From assembly GCA_021795235.1 (NCBI GenBank), contig JAJYPP010000001.1, forward strand, positions 1-64,000: a stretch of DNA of 64,000 bases. Direction: 5' to 3'. Numbering within the stretch: the first letter of the stretch is position 1; each line of letters begins with the position of its first letter. The notes beneath the pieces are model-generated. The model had not been told where the DNA came from, made no database searches, and saw only the letters and a program-made list of their open reading frames with translations. Made by a program: the position numbers and the translations under genes. Source of the stretch: a bacterium (GTDB lineage: Bacteria > Chloroflexota > Dormibacteria > Aeolococcales > Bog-877). This document shows, one piece after another, positions 1 to 8,949 of the stretch.

Positions 1-765
1 TGACCACAGTGGTGGTGGAGCATCGAGACCGCCTGGCCCGGATGAACGCGGAGCTGGTCGAGGCATCCCTGCTCGCCCATGGGCGCCGGCTGGTGGTGCT
101 GGACTCGGGTGAGGTGGAGGACGACCTTGTCCGGGACATGGTGGAGGTGCTGACCGGCTTCTGCGCCCATTTGTACGGCAGGCGCTCGGCAAGAAACCGG
201 GCTCTGAAGGCCCTGAACTGTGCCAAGCATGATGTGGGGCCGACTGCTCTGGGGGTCCCGATGACCCATTCGCGACAGCCGAAGCGATGACCAGGCGGCT
301 CCGCCATCCGGTCGCGGGCACCGAGGAGGCGCCCGCCGCGACATCGATGTCCGTGCGCACGAGGCTGCGGGTCTCGGCTGCCGACCAGGCGGTTATCAAC
401 TCCCTGGGCCGGCACCTCGGGCACCTGGCCGGCTCCGACCTGAAGGCCCGGGTGGCCGATGGCGGGCTGCACTCGGCCGATACCTGGGCCAAGCGCAAGC
501 GGGCCATCGCCCGAGAGTCATCCTCGCGCTGGGCTGGCACCCTCAGCAAGGCGTCCAACGCCGCCTACGACACCGCCCGTCGCGACCAGCAGCGCTATCT
601 GGCCGAGCTGGAGAAGGCGGTACGTGCCATATCGGAGAAGCTGGACCGCCCGATCCACTCGGGAGCTGAGCGGGAGGCGCTCCCGGCGCGGGAGCAGGAG
701 CGGGCCAAAGCCGAGGGCCGCAAGCTCAAGCACCTCGACTTCGGCTATCGCTCGCGTCGGAGCAC
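1..765 (+). mobile_element. Relic of an IS607-family insertion element
   Basis: TnpA tail plus truncated TnpB in the standard overlapping order. The right part of TnpB and the right end of the element are missing and are followed directly by a P450 fragment, so a deletion has removed them. The left end is outside the window. Confidence 0.7.
3..290 (+). CDS. IS607-type serine recombinase TnpA, C-terminal part (cut by window edge)
   Basis: The reading frame is open to the left edge of the window, so only the C-terminal part is visible. The run RLARMNAELVEA and then LVVLDSGEVEDDLVRDMVEVL and FCAHLYGRRSARNRALKAL is the tail of the catalytic domain of IS607-family serine recombinases, the transposase that moves IS607 elements as a circular intermediate. 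Its stop overlaps the start of the next frame by ATGA, the usual tnpA-tnpB arrangement of IS607. The GTG at 9 in the ORF track is only the first possible codon after the edge and is not the real start. Whether this copy is active cannot be judged from the fragment, but its partner tnpB is broken. Confidence 0.85.
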   Translation, partial: TTVVVEHRDRLARMNAELVEASLLAHGRRLVVLDSGEVEDDLVRDMVEVLTGFCAHLYGRRSARNRALKALNCAKHDVGPTALGVPMTHSRQPKR

Positions 766-772
766 GCCATGA
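287..772 (+). pseudogene. Truncated TnpB of the IS607 element
   Basis: The frame starts on the ATGA overlap with tnpA. It carries the N-terminal region typical of actinobacterial IS607 TnpB: VRTRLRVSAADQAVI, a repeated LGRHLGHLAGSDL segment, and AWAKRKRAI-like and SSRWAGTLSKASNAAYDTA blocks (about residues 25-105). It stops at about 161 residues, where TnpB proteins are normally 380-500 residues with a RuvC nuclease and zinc finger. None of those catalytic parts is present, so this is a dead remnant. The last 20-30 codons no longer look like TnpB and probably lie beyond the deletion point. Confidence 0.75.
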
Positions 773-954
773 AGCGATCCCGGCTCCAGCACCTCTACTT
801 GTCCTTCGGAGCCGGCATCCACTATTGTTTGCGTGCGCCCTTGGCCAAGCTGGAGTTCGACATCCTGTTCCGGAAGATGCGCCGGCGGATGCCCAAGCTG
901 ACCTTGCGGGCGGCACCACAGTGGAAGCCCCGCTTCGTGCTCCGGGGGCCGTAG
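769..954 (+). pseudogene. Cytochrome P450 C-terminal fragment
   Basis: The 61-residue frame contains LSFGAGIHYCLRAPLAKLE, the P450 haem-binding loop (FGxGxHxCxG, with the Cys haem ligand), followed by the usual P450 C-terminus ending in W-x-P-x-FVLRG. Everything upstream (I-helix, ExxR) is missing, and the glycine that normally follows the Cys by two positions is Arg, a sign of decay. It begins exactly where the truncated TnpB ends, with an ATGA overlap that is probably chance. It is best read as what is left of a P450 gene after IS607 insertion and deletion. Confidence 0.8.
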
Positions 955-1045
955 TCGATCCCGGTCAAGGGCGGCGGAGATTGAGGACTCATCTGGCCCG
1001 CCGCTGGCAAGGCTGGCCCGCGGAGTACCAACAACGGGGAGATTG

Positions 1046-1999
1046 ATGAACAAGGCGATCCTGCTCGACTGCGACACTGGCATCGACGACGCGCTGGCCA
1101 TCCTCGACTTCACCGCTCGGGGCGGCGAGCTGGTGGCGGTGGGCTCGGTCCACGGCAACGTCCCGGCCCCCGTTGGGGCCCGCAACACGCTGCGGGTGTT
1201 GGAGATAGCCGGTGTGGAGGGTGTTCCGGTCTGCGTCGGGGCCGCCCGGCCGCTCGCCCAACCGCTGCTGACGGCCGAGCACGTCCACGGCCAGGACGGT
1301 CTCGGCAACACAAACCAGCCCGCGCCGAAACTGGCTGCGGCACCGGGTTCGGCCGCCGAGCAGATCGTGCGCATGGCGCATGCCCATCCCGGAGAGTTCA
1401 CCCTGGTCGCGATCGGGCCATTGACCAATCTGGCCCTGGCGCTACTGCTCGATCCCGAGTTGCCCCGGCTCATTCCCGAGGTGTACGTGATGGGTGGAGC
1501 GGTGGAGGTGCCTGGCAACGTGAGCCCGACCGCCGAGGCCAATATCTGGCACGATCCCGAGGCGGCCCAGCTGGTCATAGAGGGCGACTGGGCAGTGACC
1601 CTGGTGACCCTGGACGCCACCATGCAGGCGCTGCTGACTCCATCCGATCTGAAGGCCATCAGCGGGGCCTCCAGCGTGCGCGCGCAGTTCGCCAGTGCGA
1701 TCCTCGACCACTATCTCGACGTCTACCAGCAGTGGATTCCGGGGCGGACCTGTCCTCTCCATGACCCCCTGGCGCTGGCTCTGGTGCTGGACCCCGATCT
1801 GGCCACCTATAGGACACTCGCGACCCAGGTGGAGCTGCGCGGTGGCACCACCCGCGGCACCACCGTCTGCGACCTTCGCGGCGACCCGGCATCAGCAGCC
1901 CAGGAGCCGGCGCCGGGGTGGCGGAATGTCCGCTATCTCGACGAGCTCGACGTGGAGCGCTTCCGGGCTCTCTTCGTGGCGGGGGTCACCAGCCCCTGA
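1046..1999 (+). CDS. Inosine-uridine preferring nucleoside hydrolase
   Basis: Hydrolyses the N-glycosidic bond of ribonucleosides to give ribose and the free base. The N-terminal DCDTGIDDALAI (residues 9-20 of the predicted 317-residue protein) is the calcium/ribose-binding motif of the IUNH family. The internal VYVMGGAV and C-terminal HDPLALALVLDP segments also match the family, and the length is normal (about 310-340). ATG at 1046 is preferred over the TTG at 1043 because an ACGGGGAG ribosome binding site lies just upstream. It is followed by genes for deoxynucleoside breakdown on the other strand, so a role in nucleoside salvage is likely. The exact nucleoside preference cannot be read from the sequence. 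Confidence 0.9.
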   Translation: MNKAILLDCDTGIDDALAILDFTARGGELVAVGSVHGNVPAPVGARNTLRVLEIAGVEGVPVCVGAARPLAQPLLTAEHVHGQDGLGNTNQPAPKLAAAPGSAAEQIVRMAHAHPGEFTLVAIGPLTNLALALLLDPELPRLIPEVYVMGGAVEVPGNVSPTAEANIWHDPEAAQLVIEGDWAVTLVTLDATMQALLTPSDLKAISGASSVRAQFASAILDHYLDVYQQWIPGRTCPLHDPLALALVLDPDLATYRTLATQVELRGGTTRGTTVCDLRGDPASAAQEPAPGWRNVRYLDELDVERFRALFVAGVTSP

Positions 2000-2002
2000 G
2001 GT

Positions 2003-2016
2003 GGCCCGGTCGGGCC
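2003..2016. terminator. Small GC hairpin between convergent genes
   Basis: GGCCCG-GT-CGGGCC, a perfect 6-bp stem four bases after the nucleoside hydrolase stop and 54 bases from the stop of the convergent MFS gene. There is no T-run, so terminator function is only a suggestion. Confidence 0.3.
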
Positions 2017-2069
2017 GTGGGTGGCGGCTGAGAGGGCGACCCGATTGGGGACTGCCAGCTGGCTGGCGC

Positions 2070-3437
2070 TTACAAGCCGCCCGGGCCGGCGGCGGCGTTG
2101 AGCCCGGCTCCCCTTCCGGTCTCGGCCCCGCGCCAATACCAGGCGAGCGCTGCCGACACACCGATTGCCCAGACCAGGACCGCGAACCAGGTGAAGGCGG
2201 CGAGGCTGAAGCCCTGGGTCAGGTATATCGTCGCGATGTAGAGACCCACGCTGACGAACCGTACGATGGCGGTGTAGCTTCCACGCCGTCGCGTCTCCCA
2301 GACTTCGCCCTGCAGGGTCGTGCTGGCCAGGAACTCGATTGCCAGGAAGATGTTGAGCACCACCAGCAGGGCGAAGAAAAGTCCGATTGAGTCGCGCCAG
2401 GCGGGCGCCAGTATGGCGATGGCGATGCTGGTCGCGAAGCAGCCCACATGGCCGACCAAGAGAGTGAGCTTGCGACTCCAGCGGTCGGCCCAGAAGGCGA
2501 AGAGCCCGACCAGGAGCTCGGTGATTCCCGCCACCATGAGGATCTGCGGGGACAGCTTCGGCAGATGGTCGGGGCCAAGCACGTAGGTCATGAGCCCATA
2601 CCCGGCGGTGCCCGCGAAGATCGTGGCGCAGGTCGCGAAGAGTCGCAACCCCAGCGGTGTCGAGGCGGCCACCAGGGCGGCCGCGGCAGCGCCGGCAGTC
2701 TCCTCCTCGGGTCGTTGCCGGTCGCGGACCTGCTCTTGGGAATAGTGCCGGCGAGCGACGGCATCGGCCTCCCGGTTCCGGCCCCTCGAGCGCAGCCACC
2801 GCACCGACTCTGGGGTGTGGAGGCGGATCAACAACAGGCAGACGCTGGCGAAGAGGAAGGCGCTGGCCACGGCGAGGCGCTCTCCTTCGATCCCGTGCCG
2901 GCCGCCGAGGAGAGATACCGCGGCCAGGATCAGAGGGCCAAGGTTGGCGGCGTTGATGGCGAGCATCATGGTCTTGCCCCGGTGCCTGGCGGGCATTACC
3001 TCATGGGAGGTGACCAGGATCCCGTTGAGCTCGCCGCCGGAGGCGAACAGCACCACGGCCAGGGAGATCAGGATCAGATGGTAGGAGGAGCTGAAGATGA
3101 TCCCCACCCCGCCTGCTGCGTACAGACCCAAGGTGATGAAGAAGACCGGTCGCCGCCCCATCCGGTCCGCCAGCGGTCCCAGTACGGCTATCCCCAGGAT
3201 CTGCCAGAGCGGAGACCAGGAGAGCAGCAGGGACCGGCCCACCACCGGGACGTGCACCCATGAGGTGGCGATGGTGGCGGTTCCAAAGGCATAGGACACG
3301 AGGAACATCCCGAGGAAGAAGGAGGCGAAGTTCCAGGAGTCGGTCGCCGTCCATCGCTCTACCGCAGCTGGCCCTTGCGAATGGCTGGCCGCCGGCCGGC
3401 GGCCAGAGTCGCCGTTCATGATTCGCTGTGAGCCCAT
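2070..3437 (-). CDS. MFS transporter, sugar-porter-like
   Basis: Membrane permease of the major facilitator superfamily with about 12 hydrophobic segments. It has the loop 2-3 motif LADRMGRRPVFF and a PESVRWLRSRGR segment in the central loop, both typical of sugar-porter-type MFS proteins. The central cytoplasmic loop is long and charged. I place the start at the ATG at 3437 (an alternative is 3419), because the ORF-track start would run far into deoA. It sits 16 bases after the deoA stop on the same strand, so it is the third gene of a cdd-deoA-MFS operon. The context suggests uptake of nucleosides or the released sugar, but the substrate is not visible in the sequence. Confidence 0.8.
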   Translation of the reverse strand: MGSQRIMNGDSGRRPAASHSQGPAAVERWTATDSWNFASFFLGMFLVSYAFGTATIATSWVHVPVVGRSLLLSWSPLWQILGIAVLGPLADRMGRRPVFFITLGLYAAGGVGIIFSSSYHLILISLAVVLFASGGELNGILVTSHEVMPARHRGKTMMLAINAANLGPLILAAVSLLGGRHGIEGERLAVASAFLFASVCLLLIRLHTPESVRWLRSRGRNREADAVARRHYSQEQVRDRQRPEEETAGAAAAALVAASTPLGLRLFATCATIFAGTAGYGLMTYVLGPDHLPKLSPQILMVAGITELLVGLFAFWADRWSRKLTLLVGHVGCFATSIAIAILAPAWRDSIGLFFALLVVLNIFLAIEFLASTTLQGEVWETRRRGSYTAIVRFVSVGLYIATIYLTQGFSLAAFTWFAVLVWAIGVSAALAWYWRGAETGRGAGLNAAAGPGGL

Positions 3438-3453
3438 GGCGCCTGCGCGCGAA

Positions 3454-4758
3454 TCAGGCCGTGTGCTCGGGATCCACCCGCTCCAAGACCAATTGCCGGT
3501 CGGGCCCTGGCGCGTCCCCAATCTCGACCGCCCGCTTCAAAGCCTCGAGCGCGTGGCCCACCCGTTGGGGATCGTCCCCGACCAAATCGAGCAGGGGCTG
3601 CCCCTGCTCGACTCGCTCGCCCCGCTCGGCCCGGCAGATCACCCCGGCCGTGGCCGAGACCGGGTCTTCCGATCTGGCTCTCCCGGCACCCATGCGCCAG
3701 GCCGCCACTCCCACCGACCTGGCGTCCAAGTTGAGGAGGAACCCGTCCCGTTCGGCGGCGACGGTTGCCAGCACCTGTCCTTGCGGAAGTGGCGCGTCCG
3801 GATCTCCTCCCTGCGCTCTGACCATGGTCGCGAATCGCTCCCAGGCCCGACCATCGTCAAGGGCTGGCTCCGGGTCTTCAGTGATGCCCACCAGATCGAG
3901 CATCTCCCTGGCCTCCCGCACCACCAAGCCCCTGAGCGTCGGCGGTCCACCACCGTGCAGGATGTCGATCGCCTCCCTCACCTCGACCGCGTTGCCCACC
4001 GCGTGACCCAAGGGGGCGTCCATATCGGTCAGCAGCGCTCGGGTCCTGACGCCATATGACTCACCGAGCCGAATCATGGTCCTGGCCAGCTCGCGAGCCT
4101 GGGTCACGTCCGGCATGAAGGCGCCGCTGCCGACCTTGACGTCGAGCAGGAGCGCGCCGGTGCCTTCGGCCACCTTCTTCGACATGATCGAGCTGGCGAT
4201 CAACGGTATGGACTCCACGGTGCCGGTGACATCGCGAAGGGCGTAGAGGCGGCGGTCGGCCGGCGCGAGCTCGGGGCTGGCGGCACAGATCACGCAGCCG
4301 GCCTGATCCAGCACGGAGAACATCTCGTCCGGGTCGAGTTGGGCACGCCATCCCGGTATGGTCTCCATCTTGTCCAGGGTGCCGCCGGTGTGTCCCAGGC
4401 CGCGCCCGGAGAGCTGTGGTACCGCCGCCCCGCAGGCGGCCACCAGCGGCGCCAGGACGAGCGACACCTTGTCGCCAACGCCTCCAGTCGAGTGCTTATC
4501 GACGGTGGGCCGGGAGAGCGAGGAGAGATCCTGCCGGATTCCGGAGTCGACCATCGCTCTTGTCCAGGCGTCGACCTCGGAGGCGTTCATCCCCTGCCAG
4601 CAGACCGCCATCAGCAGGGCAGCCATTTGCGGCTCGCCCACCTGGCCCGCCAAGTAGCCGCTGAGCAGGTGGGCGATGTCCTGGGGGGCCAGAGCCGCAC
4701 CTGTCTTCTTGGCCAGGATAAGCTCGAGAGCCAGCGCTCCCGGGTCCGACGGGGTCAA
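3454..4758 (-). CDS. deoA: Thymidine/pyrimidine-nucleoside phosphorylase
   Basis: Cytosolic enzyme that cleaves thymidine, deoxyuridine or uridine with phosphate to give the base and (deoxy)ribose-1-phosphate. The 434-residue protein has the family signature SGRGLGHTGGTLDKMETIPG, the phosphate-binding KHSTGGVGDK segment (about residue 88), and LLLDVKVGSGAFM, all hallmarks of DeoA/Pdp. Length is as expected (430-440). Its start overlaps the cdd stop by 4 bases, so the two are translationally coupled. A separate deoB (phosphopentomutase) that would link it to deoC is not seen in this window. Confidence 0.95.
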   Translation of the reverse strand: MTPSDPGALALELILAKKTGAALAPQDIAHLLSGYLAGQVGEPQMAALLMAVCWQGMNASEVDAWTRAMVDSGIRQDLSSLSRPTVDKHSTGGVGDKVSLVLAPLVAACGAAVPQLSGRGLGHTGGTLDKMETIPGWRAQLDPDEMFSVLDQAGCVICAASPELAPADRRLYALRDVTGTVESIPLIASSIMSKKVAEGTGALLLDVKVGSGAFMPDVTQARELARTMIRLGESYGVRTRALLTDMDAPLGHAVGNAVEVREAIDILHGGGPPTLRGLVVREAREMLDLVGITEDPEPALDDGRAWERFATMVRAQGGDPDAPLPQGQVLATVAAERDGFLLNLDARSVGVAAWRMGAGRARSEDPVSATAGVICRAERGERVEQGQPLLDLVGDDPQRVGHALEALKRAVEIGDAPGPDRQLVLERVDPEHTA

Positions 4759-5171
4759 GGTTGCCTGCGCGCGAGCTCGGATGCGTCGAACGCGCCGGGT
4801 AGAAGCTCACCCAGGGTGATCGGGTCGGCGTTCGCCCCCTGGTCGATCGGGAGCTCGGGCCCTCCGTGCTCCAGCAGGACCTGCCGACACCTACCGCATG
4901 GCGCTAGCGGCAGGCCGTCTTCGGTGACCACGCTCAGGGCTATGATCCGCTCGCCGCCTTGCGCCCGAAGAGCGGACACGAGTCCACATTCGGCGCATAG
5001 AGACAGGCCGAATGAGGCGTTCTCGACGTTACAGCCGCTGACCACCGTGTGCTGGTCGGTCAGCCCGGCAGCACCGACATGGAGCTTGGACCAGGGGGCG
5101 TAGGCCCGGCGGGCAACCTCTTTGGCCGTCGCTCGGAGTGTGATCCAATCCGCGGGTTCCGCTTGGGCCAT
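4755..5171 (-). CDS. cdd: Cytidine deaminase
   Basis: Zinc enzyme that converts (deoxy)cytidine to (deoxy)uridine, feeding the phosphorylase encoded next. It has the substrate loop GCNVENASFG, the zinc/catalytic CAEC motif and the second zinc motif PCGRCRQ. From the chosen ATG (MAQAEPADW, at 5171) the protein has 138 residues, normal for homotetrameric Cdd; the ORF-track start adds 13 residues with no family match. First gene of the minus-strand cdd-deoA-MFS operon, with a 4-base overlap to deoA. Confidence 0.93.
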   Translation of the reverse strand: MAQAEPADWITLRATAKEVARRAYAPWSKLHVGAAGLTDQHTVVSGCNVENASFGLSLCAECGLVSALRAQGGERIIALSVVTEDGLPLAPCGRCRQVLLEHGGPELPIDQGANADPITLGELLPGAFDASELARRQP

Positions 5172-5755
5172 CGTCGCTCCTTCATCTCGCAAGATGTCAC
5201 TTGGGATCATCGGCTGATTTCATCTGTATCCTACCTGGAGGCCGTGATCTGCCCGGCGGGTCATGAGCGACTGTCTGGTCTCGCTTTCGGTTGGGGATTC
5301 CGGAAGGGTGGGGGGGCGGTTGTCCGCGACGACTCCCCGGCCAGACAGCACGGGATGGTGCGGGGGCGGGGAGGGCGGTCGCTCTTATCACCTCGCGGTC
5401 GGCGCCGCCGGAGAGATCACGGCACTTCGGACCGTGCCGGCGCAACTGGAGCGGCGTCGGCCCCGGGTGGGCCAGCTGGAGATCAGGCGGGAGCGACGCC
5501 GTGGAGCGGGCAGGTGGCGGCGTGCTCGCCAGAGCTGCTCGCCCATGGGTAGGCACGCCGGGACCACAGTGTCGGCGGCGGCCAGTCATCTGGTTCTGGA
5601 GCACGCTGGTGCAGCCGCATTCCTGGCCGCTCGGCGGGCGTGCCCGGACACGGCCTGGCGCTCGGCGACCCGCGCCTGGTCTGCGCCCAAGTGCGAACCC
5701 TCCGGGCGTGGGCACACGGCGGCGGCGGTCCACCGCGACCTGACGCGGCGCCATC
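5172..5755. other. 584-bp interval without a credible gene
   Basis: Open frames on both strands here (for example 5197-5754 minus and 5263-5973 plus) are rich in Arg, Pro, Gly and Trp and show no family-like pattern; they are what GC-rich non-coding DNA gives. The interval must hold the cdd promoter near 5172-5250 and the downstream region of the ABC ATPase gene. I see no clear terminator. Confidence 0.5.
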
Positions 5756-6949
5756 TCACCAGATCGCTTGACTGGTGTCGAGGTCGTAAAAGTGGAGCTG
5801 CTTGGGGTCGACGGCTATGGCTACCTGATCACCCACGGCCAGGGGCGTCCGTGGTCCAAACCGGGCGACCCCGGCCGCACTCAGGGCGCTCACCACTCCA
5901 AGCGTCACTTGGGATCCGCTCGCATCGCCATCGGCGCCCGCTGAGGTATCGGACTGGATCTGGCGCCCATTGATGGCGAAGTGGACCACCAGCTCACTGC
6001 CGAGCGCCTCGATCAAGGCGACCTTCACGGTGAGCGAGCCATGGAGAGACTGAGAGGTGGCGGGACTGGAGAGGTCCTCAGGTCGGATTCCGACGACGAG
6101 CGTGCGGCCCCTGTACGGCTCCAGTCCCGGCCGCGCGGCCAGGTCCTCCGCGCTCAGAGCCAGCCGTTGATCGCCGATTTGTACTTCCAGCCCATCGCCA
6201 GACTGCCGGAGGCGACACTCGTACAGGTTCATGGCTGGTGAGCCGATGAATCCAGCCACAAAGAGATTCTTGGGCCGGTCGTACAGCTCTTGGGGCGGGG
6301 CGCACTGCTCCAAGATCCCGCCGCTGAGAACTCCGACTCGATCGCCCATCGTCATCGCCTCGGTCTGATCGTGGGTTACATAGATGGTGGCGACTCCCAT
6401 GTGGCGCTGGATTCGCGACACCTCGGCCCGCATCTGTACTCGCAACTTGGCGTCCAGGTTGGAGAGCGGCTCGTCCATCAGGAATGCCGATGGCTCGCGC
6501 ACCAAGGCCCGGCCCATGGCGACGCGCTGGCGTTGCCCTCCGGAAAGCTGTCCTGGTCGCGAGTTCAGGAACCCGGAGAGCCCCAGGATCTCGGCGGCGT
6601 TGTCGACCCTCCGCCTGATCTCCGGCTTGGACATCCTCCGCATCCTGAGGGCGAAGCCAATATTCTCGGCCACCGTCATGTGCGGATACAGAGCGTAGTT
6701 CTGAAACACCATGGCGATGTCGCGGTCCTTGGCAGGTACCGAGTTCATCCGTCGATCCCCGATGTACACGCTCCCGGCAGTGGCCGCCTCCAGCCCTGCC
6801 ACCACCCGCAAGGCAGTCGTCTTCCCACACCCCGAGGGGCCGACGAAAACCATGAACTCCCCATCGGCCACCTGGATGCTGACATCCGTCAGGGCCCTGG
6901 TTCCGTTCGGGTAGACCTTGGATATCCCGTCGAGGGTGATGGTCGCCAA
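5756..6949 (-). CDS. ABC sugar importer ATPase (UgpC/MsmK/MalK type)
   Basis: Cytoplasmic ATP-hydrolysing subunit of a CUT1-type carbohydrate ABC importer. In 397 residues it shows Walker A GPSGCGKTTAL (about residue 37), the Q-loop MVFQNYALYPHMTV, signature LSGGQRQRVAMGRAL, Walker B AFLMDEPLSNLDAKLR, and the H-switch YVTHDQTEAMTMGDR. A C-terminal OB/TOBE regulatory domain follows. It faces away from the permease and lipoprotein genes at 8044-11148, across a 1.1-kb interval. Such MsmK-like ATPases often serve several importers, so pairing with the neighbouring permeases is likely but not certain. Confidence 0.93.
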   Translation of the reverse strand: MATITLDGISKVYPNGTRALTDVSIQVADGEFMVFVGPSGCGKTTALRVVAGLEAATAGSVYIGDRRMNSVPAKDRDIAMVFQNYALYPHMTVAENIGFALRMRRMSKPEIRRRVDNAAEILGLSGFLNSRPGQLSGGQRQRVAMGRALVREPSAFLMDEPLSNLDAKLRVQMRAEVSRIQRHMGVATIYVTHDQTEAMTMGDRVGVLSGGILEQCAPPQELYDRPKNLFVAGFIGSPAMNLYECRLRQSGDGLEVQIGDQRLALSAEDLAARPGLEPYRGRTLVVGIRPEDLSSPATSQSLHGSLTVKVALIEALGSELVVHFAINGRQIQSDTSAGADGDASGSQVTLGVVSALSAAGVARFGPRTPLAVGDQVAIAVDPKQLHFYDLDTSQAIW

Positions 6950-8043
6950 CGCTGTCTCCTGGGCTTGCCCGAGTCGGTGGCACCGACGCGTCCGATCTCG
7001 ATCAACGCCGATCCATTTCGAGCCTGCAACCCGAGATTATGAGCGAGCCCGTCCAATCTGGTCGGCATCGCACCAGGCGGTGGGAGCCCGCGCCGGGTGC
7101 CCAGAGGTGGCCCAGTCAGCTGGCGAGCGAGTGCCTGCAACAGTGGCGGGGTCAGGCGGATCTGCTCGTCTCATCCCCAGTGCCGGGTGCATACCTCCGG
7201 GACGGCAATCGCTCACTGTTGCTGGCGGCTCCTTGGTTCGGGACGTAGGCGGCGATCGTCGGATTCAGGGCCGCTGGTCTTGACATGAGTCCGGACCCGG
7301 AACTAGACTCCGGCCATCGATTGCAGTGGGTGAACCGAGGTGGCCTTCGGGCCGGCGGGTGAGTGGCGCCACGATCCATGAAGTTGCGGTAGTTGTGGGC
7401 AGGTCGCCTCGAGCGTCGCCTGGATGCGCCGTGGCAAGGATCTTCTCGGTTGAATCGCCACCCCTGGAGTGGTGCCAGTAGCCATGGGTCCGGGGCCGCG
7501 CACGGAGGCGATTGTTCGTCCGACAATCCCCCACACTCTCGGTGCACACGTGAGCGTGTCCCAGCGGCCGCCTTCCGAGTCACGAGAGGCTCGGGATGGA
7601 GGTGCCGTGGTTTGCAGCCCGCATGGCCAGAGGCATCTTGTTGCGGCTGCCGGACCCCGGGCAACTTTGACCGGGGGGGGCTGGCGGGTAGCGCTATCGG
7701 CTCCCTTGAGGGCCAAGAGGCTGGTTGTGCTGGGGCGCTCCCGGTGTACGGGTGTTGATGACGACCTGACCGCGGTGCGAACCTGGCCGAAGCTGAACTG
7801 GACCGAACGTCGGCTGGTAAGGCTGGGGTCTCGAGTCACTCCGGCTTGTCCGAACTCCGACCGGGAGGCGAGGCGCGCCTCTGGCTGCTGTGCGAGAGCC
7901 CCGGCTCGTTCGAACTCGCCCCCTTTCCGAAGGCGGCGCCAGCCGGTGCCCGGACCAAGGGATCCCAGTTCGGCATACCGGGGCAGGCGAATCCACGTGC
8001 GTGTACGGGGCGGAACTCGCTTGAGCAGCGGGCGGACGGCCAA
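6950..8043. other. 1.1-kb intergenic region between divergent ABC transporter genes
   Basis: No frame on either strand looks like a protein; the long frames 7303-8043 minus and 7469-8047 plus have random-like composition. The interval must contain the promoters for both the ATPase (minus) and the permease operon (plus). A good sigma70-type promoter is listed separately at 7280-7309. A 6-bp inverted repeat GATTGT-N7-ACAATC lies near 7511 and could be an operator. Confidence 0.5.
7280..7309 (+). promoter_or_regulatory. Candidate promoter TTGACA-18-TAGACT
   Basis: A perfect -35 box TTGACA (7280-7285) and -10 box TAGACT (7304-7309) are 18 bases apart. The next plus-strand gene begins 735 bases downstream, so either the permease operon has a very long leader or a non-coding transcript starts here. 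Confidence 0.5.
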
Positions 8044-8949
8044 ATGACCCGCCCTGGGTTCGCCGGAGTCCGAATTGGGCTGCCCCAGGCAGTTGCCGGC
8101 CTGCTTTATCTCAGCCCGGCGATGACGATTCTCTTAGTCTTCTGGATCTTACCTCTGGTGCTGGTCCTAGGCTTCAGCTTCTTCCACTGGAACTACGGCA
8201 CCAGTCCGACCTTCGCGGGCCTGGCCGAGTACCGAGAGGTCCTCGACACCGGTCAATTTTGGCAGTCCCTGGGGACCACCGCGATCTTTTCGGCGGCGGT
8301 GGTGCTGGTGGGCAGCGGGCTGGCGCTGGTCAGCGCGCTCCTGCTGTATCGGGGTCTGCGCGCAGCCGGGCTGTTCCGGATGCTCTTCTTCCTGCCCTAC
8401 GTGACTCCAATCGTGGCGACTGCGACCGTCTGGCTTTGGATGTTCCAGCCCACGGTGGGAGTGATCGACCGTCTCATGGCACTTGTGGGCCTGCCGGGAA
8501 ACATCGCTTGGGTGAACTACCCGCAGTTGGCGCTGCTGAGCGTGATCGTATACACGATCTGGTACAGCTTCGGCTTTATGACCCTGCTCTTCCTGGCAGG
8601 GCTCACGGACATCCCGGGCACGATCCTGGAGGCGTCTGCCATTGATGGCGCCGGCGCGTGGCACCGCTTCCGGGACGTGATCTGGCCGCTGCTGTCACCG
8701 ACCACGATCTTTGTACTGGTCATTTCCACGGTGAATGCCTTTCAGAGCTTCACCCAGATCTACGCCCTGACCCGGGGCGGGCCGGTACAGGCGACGACGA
8801 CCCTCACCTACCTCATCTACGAGACCGGCTTCCAGTACTTCCACTTCGGTCAGGCCTCCGCCACTGCGGTGCTGTTCTTTGTCATCGTTGCCGTCCTGGT
8901 GCTGGCGCAGATGAGACTGGCGCGGCGCACCACGTATTACCAGTCGTGA
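8044..8949 (+). CDS. ABC sugar importer permease (UgpA/MalF type)
   Basis: First transmembrane subunit of a CUT1 importer, 301 residues and about six helices. The cytoplasmic EAA loop that docks onto the ATPase reads EASAIDGAGAWHRFRDVIWPLL, near residue 200. I chose the ATG at 8044 (MTRPGFAGVRIG): the ORF-track frame extends 66 codons further upstream into sequence with no hydrophobic or family pattern. It overlaps the second permease gene by 4 bases (GTGA). With 8946-9785 it should form the membrane channel. Confidence 0.92.
   Translation: MTRPGFAGVRIGLPQAVAGLLYLSPAMTILLVFWILPLVLVLGFSFFHWNYGTSPTFAGLAEYREVLDTGQFWQSLGTTAIFSAAVVLVGSGLALVSALLLYRGLRAAGLFRMLFFLPYVTPIVATATVWLWMFQPTVGVIDRLMALVGLPGNIAWVNYPQLALLSVIVYTIWYSFGFMTLLFLAGLTDIPGTILEASAIDGAGAWHRFRDVIWPLLSPTTIFVLVISTVNAFQSFTQIYALTRGGPVQATTTLTYLIYETGFQYFHFGQASATAVLFFVIVAVLVLAQMRLARRTTYYQS

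Noticed and set aside
2448-3263. Plus-strand frame of 271 codons opposite the MFS gene
   Set aside because: It is the shadow of a clear membrane protein on the minus strand and has shadow-type composition.
5197-5754. Minus-strand frame of 185 codons between cdd and the ABC ATPase
   Set aside because: Arg/Pro/Gly-rich, no family-like pattern, no ribosome binding site; the plus-strand frames over the same DNA are just as long.
7303-8043. Long frames on both strands in the ABC intergenic region
   Set aside because: Random-like composition on both strands and no conserved-looking segments.
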